Shown here one piece after another: positions 6,731-12,865 of a stretch of DNA of 14,893 nt. The notes below the pieces were generated by a model. The model saw only the letters and a program-made list of their open reading frames with translations, ran no database searches and was not told the DNA's origin. The first letter of the stretch is position 1, and every line of letters begins with the position of its first letter. A program made the translations under genes and the position numbers. The DNA is from Spirochaetales bacterium (GTDB taxonomy: Bacteria > Spirochaetota > Spirochaetia > DSM-27196 > SLST01), in contig SLST01000272.1 of the NCBI GenBank assembly GCA_007130265.1, positions 1 through 14,893 of the forward strand. The letters run 5' to 3'.

Positions 6731-8056
6731 CTATCCGAACGAAGCGATACCTGCGGCCGCCGAAGGCACGGCCTCAGGATGGTGAGGGTCGATCGCCCGC
6801 CCGATTCGGGCATACGTCTCGATCCTCGAAAACAGGTCACCAGAGACCGGACTCTCCGCGGAGAAGAGCGAATACTGCGGGGATACCGTCGCGAGCTTCT
6901 CGTGCGCGATGAGCGCCCAGGTGGCGTCGATGAGATGCCGGAACTCGGGACGCAGGATCTCCTCGCAGGTAAAAGCCTGGCGCGACGAGTTGATGTCGAC
7001 ACCGCTGATCTCCATCAGCCCATGCGTGCGACACAGTTCCTGAACGCGGCGCAGCTGCGCGAGGGTGTTGCGAGGCGGCATATAGGTCACGGCGCGGAAA
7101 CCGAGACGCTCGAGCTCGTCGAACAGCTCGTCGAGGTACGCATCCTCAAAGGTCGCCGCCTTCTTGTCGCCCGTCGGCGAGTCGGCAATGTCGCCGAGGT
7201 AGGCGTACGCGGAGATCGCTTCGATCGAGTTCGCGAACGCCACCGCCTCGGCGACCGGGATGCACTCATCCTCCGAGGGTTGCTCGAAGAAAACCGGCAG
7301 GAACGAGCTCTTCAGCGCGCCGAGCAGGTCGTAGACATAATGGGGATTGTGCGCGTCGTCGAGAAACGTCCGCAGCCGGTCGGGCAGCGGACCGGAGAGC
7401 TGCTCTTCGACGAACCGCCGCAATGCGAGGCCCGGCTGCATCCACTCCATAAGCGATCTGCTCGCGGCGTAGAGGATGTGCCTTTCGGTGATCCCTCCCC
7501 CTTCGGCCGCAAGCGACGCCGAAGTGACGTCGGAGAAGCTCACCGGCGGGGCGCCGACGGCCTCGAGCAGATCGCTCATGGCGCGGGTCTGGCGCGCGTT
7601 GCGTTCGTTCCGCCGCCTGCGTACGGGGGCGAGAAATCCGTCCACCTCGTCGATTCGTGTCGTGGGAACACCGTGGAAGACGATATAGGCGAGGTTCGGG
7701 CTGTCCGGGTTGTTGATGCTTCGCCCTTCGACCGCGGTACCGGTGAAGTTGACGCGAATCTCGCATCCAACCGTCCCGCCAATCCCGATCATCCGGCACG
7801 CCTGAAGCGTCTCCGTCGCCGCCGCGATCGAATCGTGATCCACGCTGCCGACCGCTCGAAGCCCGGCGCTTCTCGCCATCCATGCCGCGGCGGTCGGAGA
7901 GTAGGGACTGAACGAGTACGCGGTGTGCACGTGATTGTTCACCTCGTCGGAGAACGGCACGTCGCGAATGGAGTCGGTGTTCGCCTCCAGATGTCCGCGC
8001 AGCGCGTCAAGCCGCGCCGCCCGGGTTGGGGCATTGAGATCTGCCGGTACGCTCAT
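6731..8056 (-). CDS. PHP-domain phosphoesterase, RNase AM-like architecture
   Basis: A 441-residue protein whose N-terminal half is a PHP metal-dependent phosphoesterase domain: His42-x-His44 (NNHVHTAYS), Asp73-His74-Asp75 (GSVDHDSIAA) and Glu99 (GCEIRV). A helical insertion follows with RRRRNERNARQTRAMSDLL and then GGGITERH, in the same order as the ERRNQRAQ / GGAVTRGH insertion of E. coli RNase AM (YciV). The later ligand motifs look changed: the usual AHPG-like His is in AYAYLGD, and the SDFH motif reads GVDINS. So it is longer than RNase AM (about 290 residues) and may be catalytically altered. The start is ATG 8056, 5 nt after GAGAG. The GTG at 8062 leaves no room for a ribosome site. 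It begins 2 nt after the DHH stop and ends 9 nt before the SDR start, so these genes are translated as a unit. Substrate is unknown. Confidence 0.83.
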   Translation of the reverse strand: MSVPADLNAPTRAARLDALRGHLEANTDSIRDVPFSDEVNNHVHTAYSFSPYSPTAAAWMARSAGLRAVGSVDHDSIAAATETLQACRMIGIGGTVGCEIRVNFTGTAVEGRSINNPDSPNLAYIVFHGVPTTRIDEVDGFLAPVRRRRNERNARQTRAMSDLLEAVGAPPVSFSDVTSASLAAEGGGITERHILYAASRSLMEWMQPGLALRRFVEEQLSGPLPDRLRTFLDDAHNPHYVYDLLGALKSSFLPVFFEQPSEDECIPVAEAVAFANSIEAISAYAYLGDIADSPTGDKKAATFEDAYLDELFDELERLGFRAVTYMPPRNTLAQLRRVQELCRTHGLMEISGVDINSSRQAFTCEEILRPEFRHLIDATWALIAHEKLATVSPQYSLFSAESPVSGDLFSRIETYARIGRAIDPHHPEAVPSAAAGIASFG

Positions 8057-8058
8057 GA

Positions 8059-8988
8059 TCACTCTCTCAGTTTTTCGGTAAGCTCGGTGACGATCGAGTC
8101 GGCTACGTCGTTTCCAACCTGGCAGGTACCCGCCGACAGGTGTCCGCCGCCTCCGTACTCGAGCATCAACTCGCCGACGTTCGCGGTCGAACTGCGGTTG
8201 AAGATCGATTTGCCCACGCTCAATACGGTGTTCTGCTTCTGAAACCCCCAGATGACCTGGATGGAAATGTTCGTCTCCGGGTAGAGCGCGTACTTGATGA
8301 ACCGGTTCCCTGCGTAGATCGTCTCCTCACCGCGCAGGTCGAGCACGAGAACATTTCCGTGAACCGCCGAGCACGACCGCGTCTGTTCCTGGAACAGCCG
8401 CTCATGCGCCCGGTAGAGCTCGACCCGTTCGCGCACGTCCTGAAGCTTGAGAATCTCCTCGATCGGATACTCGCGACAGTAGTCTATGAGGTCCATCATC
8501 AGCTGGTAGTTGGAGATCCGAAAGTTTCGGAACCTGCCGAGTCCGGTACGCGCGTCCATGATGAAGTTCAGTAGATTCCATCCCCTCGGCTCGAGCACCT
8601 CCTCCATCGTGAACCGCGCCGAATCGCCCTTGTCGACAGCCTCCATGAGATCATCAGGCACGTTCCTGAACTGCTTCCTTCCACCGTAGTGGTCGTACAC
8701 CACACGCGCGGCCGAAGGCGCTTCCGGATGGATCACGTAGTTGTCGTGCCCCGCGTTCCGGCGTGATTCCGACAGATGGTGATCGAACGCGAGATGAACG
8801 CCCTCTACATAGGGCAGATTGGTCGTGATGTCGTTGTCGCTGATCGCGATAAGCCCATCCTGCATATCCTTTGGATGCACGAACTTGATCTCGTCGATGA
8901 GATCGAGCTCCCTGAGGAGCACTGCACAGACGAGTCCGTCAAAGTCGCTGCGGGTCACGAGGCGGTATCTCTTCTTGTCGCCCCCCAT
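8059..8988 (-). CDS. DHH/DHHA1 family phosphoesterase (exopolyphosphatase-like)
   Basis: A 309-residue DHH superfamily protein, Mn-dependent phosphoesterases that hydrolyse oligonucleotides, cyclic dinucleotides, pAp or polyphosphate. Motif I is RSDFDGLVCAVLL (Asp15, Asp17), an Asp-rich SDNDITTN follows at 50-57, and the name motif is Asp69-His70-His71 in FDHHLSES. The DHHA1-type substrate segment is the glycine-rich GGGGHLSAGT at 279-288 near the C-terminus. Length is normal for the family. The ATG at 8988 has an excellent GGAGG 5 nt upstream. It is the first gene of the six-gene minus operon, behind a possible promoter at 9009-9038, and divergent from glucokinase. Whether it acts on nucleotides or on polyphosphate cannot be decided here. 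Its coupling to a PHP phosphoesterase suggests the two process related phosphorylated substrates. Confidence 0.88.
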   Translation of the reverse strand: MGGDKKRYRLVTRSDFDGLVCAVLLRELDLIDEIKFVHPKDMQDGLIAISDNDITTNLPYVEGVHLAFDHHLSESRRNAGHDNYVIHPEAPSAARVVYDHYGGRKQFRNVPDDLMEAVDKGDSARFTMEEVLEPRGWNLLNFIMDARTGLGRFRNFRISNYQLMMDLIDYCREYPIEEILKLQDVRERVELYRAHERLFQEQTRSCSAVHGNVLVLDLRGEETIYAGNRFIKYALYPETNISIQVIWGFQKQNTVLSVGKSIFNRSSTANVGELMLEYGGGGHLSAGTCQVGNDVADSIVTELTEKLRE

Positions 8989-9008
8989 GCATTCCTCCAG
9001 TTCGGGCC

Positions 9009-9038
9009 ATGCTATCGGATAACCAGTGGCAGGTTCAA
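9009..9038 (-). promoter_or_regulatory. Candidate sigma-70-type promoter of the DHH operon
   Basis: Read on the minus strand: TTGAAC (9038-9033), an 18-nt spacer, then TAGCAT (9014-9009). Each hexamer matches the consensus at 4 of 6 positions. Predicted transcription would begin near 9002, leaving a leader of about 14 nt that contains the GGAGG ribosome site of the DHH gene. The position is suitable, but this is a by-eye call in a 98-nt divergent gap. Confidence 0.4.
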
Positions 9039-9051
9039 GATAGCGTCTTCC

Positions 9052-9080
9052 TTGTCTTTTTCCCAGCGCTCCGGTAGAGT
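9052..9080 (+). promoter_or_regulatory. Candidate promoter of glk, apparently leaderless
   Basis: TTGTCT (9052-9057), a 17-nt spacer and TAGAGT (9075-9080), each 4 of 6 to consensus. A start 7 nt after the -10 element falls on position 9087, the A of the glk ATG. No Shine-Dalgarno is visible before that ATG, which agrees with a leaderless message. It shares the 98-nt gap with the divergent DHH operon promoter, so one regulator could control both. Confidence 0.42.
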
Positions 9081-9086
9081 CGGCAG

Positions 9087-10106
9087 ATGATCCTGGTCGG
9101 AGATATTGGGGGGACCAACACGAGTATCGCGGCCATGGAGGAGCGTGAAGGCCGTTTCGTCCTGCAAACGCGCGAACGATTCCAGACGGCCGCCATTGCC
9201 GACATACAGGAGGCTCTCTCGCTCTTCCGTGACCATCATCGCGACCTCTGGCGTGCCACGCAACTCTGCTGTCTCAGCGGCGCCGGTCCCGTGCGCGACG
9301 GAGTCTGTCACATGACGAACGTTCACTTCACCATCGACCGAGCGGAGATCGAAGCCTTCCTTGGCATCCCGGTCTTCATGATCAACGACTTCTCGGCGAT
9401 ATGCTATGCCCTGCCGCTGCTCGAAACCCATCCCCAGATCGATACCACCGTATTCGTCCATCCGGACGGATCGACGCCGTCGCCTCGCGGAAGCGTGCGC
9501 GCGGTCGTCGGAGCCGGCACCGGGCTCGGGACGGGCTACCTGATCGAAGACCACGGACACTTTGTCGCGCATCCGTCGGAGGGAGGGCACGCCGACTTCG
9601 CCTCCCGGGATCCGGTGACCGACGAGTTCTCACGCTTCCTGCGCCGGAGGTATACCCTGCAGCCGGGCGCAGAGCAGTACGTCTCCGGGCAGGGTATTGC
9701 CAATCTGTTCGCCTTCTATTCGGACACCCGGCGGCTCGAGCGCGACGAGACGGTCTCACGGATCCTTGGACTTCCGCCCACCGAGCGGCCGGGCGCCGTT
9801 GCGGCGGCGGCTTCAGCGCATCCCGGCTGCGCGACGATCATGAAGCACTTCGTGAGGCTCTATGCCCAGTACGCGAGCACGACCGCGCTCTACCTCCTGC
9901 CGTCGGCCGGACTCTATCTCGCCGGAGGAATCGCAGCGAAGAACGAGCGCTGGTTTACCAACGATCACCGTTTCATGCGTGCATTCGAGTCGAACTACAA
10001 TGAACGCATCACCCCCCTCCTGCGCGAAACACCGGTGGTGCTGATCAAGGACTATGAGGTCTCGCTCTACGGTGCCGCCCACGCTGCGGTTTCGCTTGCA
10101 CAGTGA
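9087..10106 (+). CDS. glk: Glucokinase (Glk family)
   Basis: A 339-residue ATP-dependent hexokinase of the proteobacterial-type Glk family (not ROK), phosphorylating glucose to glucose 6-phosphate in the cytoplasm. Visible motifs in order: phosphate-1 loop VGDIGGTN (4-11), AGPVRDGVCHMTN (66-78), the catalytic Asp101 in MINDFSAI, phosphate-2 GAGTGLGTGYLI, the glucose-binding PSEGGHADFA, YVSGQGI, and the adenosine motif LYLAGGIAAKN. The length is slightly above the 321 residues of the E. coli enzyme. The ATG begins the first beta strand. No ribosome site precedes it, but a -10-like TAGAGT sits 7 nt before, so the message may be leaderless. It heads a three-gene operon with the uridylyltransferase, 10 nt before that start. 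Together they supply UDP-glucose once phosphoglucomutase acts. Confidence 0.93.
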   Translation: MILVGDIGGTNTSIAAMEEREGRFVLQTRERFQTAAIADIQEALSLFRDHHRDLWRATQLCCLSGAGPVRDGVCHMTNVHFTIDRAEIEAFLGIPVFMINDFSAICYALPLLETHPQIDTTVFVHPDGSTPSPRGSVRAVVGAGTGLGTGYLIEDHGHFVAHPSEGGHADFASRDPVTDEFSRFLRRRYTLQPGAEQYVSGQGIANLFAFYSDTRRLERDETVSRILGLPPTERPGAVAAAASAHPGCATIMKHFVRLYAQYASTTALYLLPSAGLYLAGGIAAKNERWFTNDHRFMRAFESNYNERITPLLRETPVVLIKDYEVSLYGAAHAAVSLAQ

Positions 10107-10116
10107 GGAAGAACCG

Positions 10117-11691
10117 ATGACCAACGAATCACCCACCCCGGAAGTGCTCGAGAGCATGCGAGAGAAGGGAATCGACGTCGATCTCTCGCTTTCCATCCTC
10201 GAGAAGTTCAACCGGGGCGACTTCGATCACCTGAGACCGGTCGCCGTGAGCGAAATGCCGGACGTCGACGGATCGACGGTACTCGACTTCACGGGCAATC
10301 CGACGATTCGTCTGAGCACCGAGCTCGCCGGGCAGCGGCTCGCCGGCCTCTTACCCGGGGACATCGCCTCACGCCTCGACGACCTGGCCACGAGACGCGA
10401 GGGGACCGACGTGGTGTTCGCGCGCTCGGCGCTGCACGAGCTCGGACTGCTGCTCCTGCCCCGCGTGGCGTACGGCGTTCTCAACGGCGGCTCTGCCACG
10501 AGCTACGCGGATGCCACGAAGAATCAGGCATTCAGCGAAGAGCTCTTCGCGCTGCTCAAAGACGTCTTCGATCGGATGGCGGGCGTCAGCCGTGGGCGCG
10601 CGAAGGGGCTCACCCCGGCCTTCGTGCAGCCGGACGGCTCACTCGGACCGAGCTTCCTCGAGCTCAAGATGCGGAATCTGCTCGTCACCGCACGGCGCAG
10701 CCGAGCGATGCTCGAGAAGCACTCGCCGGGCAGCACCAAAACGCTCCCTGATCCGCTGCTTCCGCTCTTTCAGATGACAAGCGTGCACACCGACGAGCAG
10801 CTCGCCGAGCAGTACGCCGAGTACCGATCGAGCCCGTTGCTGTCAGGACTCATTGACGAGACCGGCCTCGACCCGACACGCGCGCTGAGCGCGGTCCAGC
10901 CGATGATCTCAGCGTACACCCACAGCGACGAGGGTCGGCCCAAACGGGTCTTCGCGCGAGCATGGGGACGGGAGAACGAGACCCTCCCGCTGCCCGGAGG
11001 CCATGGGCAGAACTTCGCGGTCCTCGCAGATATCTATCGTCGGCTTGCCGAAGACGGAAAACGGTTCGTCTACCTTGGCAATGTCGACAACCTTGGCGCG
11101 CTACCGGATCCGGTCGAAGTTGCCTACCTCGCGCTGTCCGGCAAGCAGGCCGGGTTCGACTTCGCGTACAAGACACCGGTAGACGTCAAGGGAGGGGTGC
11201 TCGTCTACGATCAGGACGGCAGGCTCAACTGCGCGGACATTGGGCCGGCGGTGAGCAAGGACGACGTTGCCGCGGCCGAAGACGCCGGGAAGCCGGTCCT
11301 GTTCAACGCGGCGACCGGGCTGTTCAACCTCGAGTACCTCGTGCCCAATCTCGACGCGATCGCCCGCGACCTGCCCACACGGTTCTCAGACCAGGACAAG
11401 GACGCCGGACGCTACTCGCAGGCCGAACAGGTCACCTGGGAGGTCATCGGTATGCTCGACGACTTTCTCGTCTTCAGCGTCTCGAAGTGGGACCGGCTTC
11501 TCGCGGCGAAGCTGCTGTCCGAAACGCTGATGACCAGCGGCATCAGGACCGATGATCGGGCCTACCCGCAGAGCGACGATCCGTCGTCGGACCTGCGGTC
11601 GACCGCGCGTCGGCTCCATGAAGGGCTCGCGGACAAGCTTGCAAACGAGTACGCACTGCGGCTCACCGACGACCGATGGCAACCGGCATGA
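10117..11691 (+). CDS. UTP-glucose-1-phosphate uridylyltransferase-like protein (eukaryotic-type UDPGP family)
   Basis: A 524-residue member of the UDPGP family (UDP-glucose or UDP-N-acetylhexosamine pyrophosphorylase, eukaryotic type rather than bacterial GalU). Supporting motifs are LNGGSATSYAD (nucleotide loop, 122-132), LPGGHGQNF (about 292-300), YLGNVDNLGA (319-328, the usual GN.DNLGA uracil/sugar site) and FAYKTPVDVKGG (349-360). The nucleotide loop is unusual: the common GG(L/Q)GT is GGSAT here. Related groups use UTP with glucose 1-phosphate or GlcNAc 1-phosphate, and the loop does not tell which. Adjacent glucokinase favours glucose. The start has GAGGAA (10105-10110) 6 nt upstream, overlapping the glk stop. 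The stop overlaps the hisI ATG as ATGA, so translation is probably coupled. The first 60 residues are a charged lead-in outside the catalytic core. Confidence 0.82.
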   Translation: MTNESPTPEVLESMREKGIDVDLSLSILEKFNRGDFDHLRPVAVSEMPDVDGSTVLDFTGNPTIRLSTELAGQRLAGLLPGDIASRLDDLATRREGTDVVFARSALHELGLLLLPRVAYGVLNGGSATSYADATKNQAFSEELFALLKDVFDRMAGVSRGRAKGLTPAFVQPDGSLGPSFLELKMRNLLVTARRSRAMLEKHSPGSTKTLPDPLLPLFQMTSVHTDEQLAEQYAEYRSSPLLSGLIDETGLDPTRALSAVQPMISAYTHSDEGRPKRVFARAWGRENETLPLPGGHGQNFAVLADIYRRLAEDGKRFVYLGNVDNLGALPDPVEVAYLALSGKQAGFDFAYKTPVDVKGGVLVYDQDGRLNCADIGPAVSKDDVAAAEDAGKPVLFNAATGLFNLEYLVPNLDAIARDLPTRFSDQDKDAGRYSQAEQVTWEVIGMLDDFLVFSVSKWDRLLAAKLLSETLMTSGIRTDDRAYPQSDDPSSDLRSTARRLHEGLADKLANEYALRLTDDRWQPA

Positions 11692-12032
11692 GCGCGGCTG
11701 TCGTCGAGCCGAGCTTCGACCGGAACAGGCTCATCGCCGCAATCGCACAGGATGCCGAGTCCCGCGATGTGCTGATGCTCGCCTGGATGGACCGTGAGGC
11801 ATGGGATCGCACGATTGCCACCGGGTACGCCCACTACCATTCGCGGAGCAGAGGCCGGCTCTGGAAGAAGGGCGAGACCTCCGGAAACCTCCAGCGAGTG
11901 CTCGAAATCAGAGTGGACTGTGACGAGGATGCGGTACTCCTCCTCGTCGACCAGACCGGACCGGCCTGCCACACGGGAGAGCGCTCGTGCTTCTACCGCG
12001 CTTCCCGGCCCGTCGATACTCCGGCCCCCTAG
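11688..12032 (+). CDS. hisI: Phosphoribosyl-AMP cyclohydrolase
   Basis: A 114-residue HisI, the third step of histidine synthesis (opening of the adenine ring of phosphoribosyl-AMP). The core is complete: DVLMLAWMD (27-35), LWKKGETSGNLQRV (58-71), the metal site VDCDED (Asp77, Cys78, Asp79, Asp81) and ACHTGERSCFY (Cys94, Cys101). There is no HisE domain, so pyrophosphohydrolase must be encoded elsewhere. I start it at ATG 11688, which overlaps the preceding stop (ATGA) and implies coupled translation. An in-frame ATG at 11676 would add four residues. It is the last gene of the glk operon and has no other his gene near it, which is an odd context. Its TAG stop overlaps the stop of the convergent EIIA gene in a single CTAG. 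Confidence 0.92.
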   Translation: MSAAVVEPSFDRNRLIAAIAQDAESRDVLMLAWMDREAWDRTIATGYAHYHSRSRGRLWKKGETSGNLQRVLEIRVDCDEDAVLLLVDQTGPACHTGERSCFYRASRPVDTPAP

Positions 12033-12865
12033 AGCATCTTCATCGTGCCTTTCGCGAAGCTCAGATCGAGCGCAAGCACGATTGCGCCTTCGCGTTTGTC
12101 GAGGTCACCGGTGACCCCCTCGATACGTTCGACAATCGCGTGAATGTGACGCTCGGGAACGAGCGCAAGGATCGTGTGGCTGGTGTTCTTGCTCTCGTTC
12201 ATGAATCCGATGAACTCAGCGAAGAGGGGCACATTCGAGATATACCGGCTCATCCCGCTTGATTCGAGAATCGTCGCCCCCTCCACGCCGAACTCGAGGA
12301 GCGCCTCGAGGATGTCGTACATGAACTGCTCGACGTAGACGGTCACGAGCAGCAGCTTCATCGCGCCTTCGGGCGAGTCGGCCTGCGGCGCCGCAAGACT
12401 CGGTTGCCCGGCGTGACGCTGGATCGACTCGACGGCAGCCTCGACGGTGTGCACTCCCAGGAGCTCCTGCTTCGCATTGGTATGGGCGAGAATGCGCGAC
12501 ACCGCGGCGAGCAGTCGCAGGTGCTGTTGGACCTGTTCAGCGGGGCCAAGGATGACGAAGAAGACCTTCGCCTTTTTCTTGTCCACCGCGTCGAAGGGCA
12601 CTCCTGCGGGGAAGACCGCGAAGTAGACGAGGAAACGATCCATGCCCGGCACCCGGGCGTGGGGCAGCGCGACCTCCTTGCCGAAACCGGTAGAACCCTG
12701 TCGCTCGCGGTCGTTCAGCACCTGATAGATCGTCTCGGTTCCCACGCCGGAGAGCGCTTGCGATCGCGTCGCGAGCTCGGCCAGTGTGCGCAGCGCTCCC
12801 TCCTTGTCCCGGGCCTTCAGACCGACCGCACATGCCTGCGGGTCGAGAGCGTCTATGAGTTCCAT
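12029..12865 (-). CDS. PTS EIIA (fructose/nitrogen type) fused to a PII-like domain
   Basis: A 278-residue two-domain protein. Residues 1 to about 150 form a PTS EIIA type-2 domain like PtsN. It has the phosphorylatable His69 in GKEVALPHAR and the following FAVFPAGVPFDAVD and LAAVSRILAH segments. A short linker (about 155-170, Ala/Pro/Ser rich) leads to about 108 residues starting MKLLLVTVYVEQFMYDILEALLEFGVEGATI. Their beta-alpha-beta start, the T-loop-like SGMSRYISNVPLFAEF and a second repeat with TILALVPERHIHAIVERIE resemble PII or PII-like signalling proteins. The ATG overlaps the antiporter stop as TGATG and has GGAGGAG just upstream, so it is translated right after the antiporter. A role in gating the antiporter by PTS phosphorylation or by a PII ligand is inference. 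No transport EIIB or EIIC is near, which argues for regulation. Confidence 0.83.
   Translation of the reverse strand: MELIDALDPQACAVGLKARDKEGALRTLAELATRSQALSGVGTETIYQVLNDRERQGSTGFGKEVALPHARVPGMDRFLVYFAVFPAGVPFDAVDKKKAKVFFVILGPAEQVQQHLRLLAAVSRILAHTNAKQELLGVHTVEAAVESIQRHAGQPSLAAPQADSPEGAMKLLLVTVYVEQFMYDILEALLEFGVEGATILESSGMSRYISNVPLFAEFIGFMNESKNTSHTILALVPERHIHAIVERIEGVTGDLDKREGAIVLALDLSFAKGTMKML

Noticed and set aside
8060..8062. GTG as the start of the PHP gene.
   Set aside because: The purine-rich GAGAG would abut it. The ATG two codons later has normal spacing.
6524..8242. A long plus-strand open frame (572 codons) antisense to the SDR and PHP genes.
   Set aside because: It is Arg/His-rich with no recognisable motif and lies opposite two well-supported genes. 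In high-GC DNA the antisense frame stays open by codon bias.
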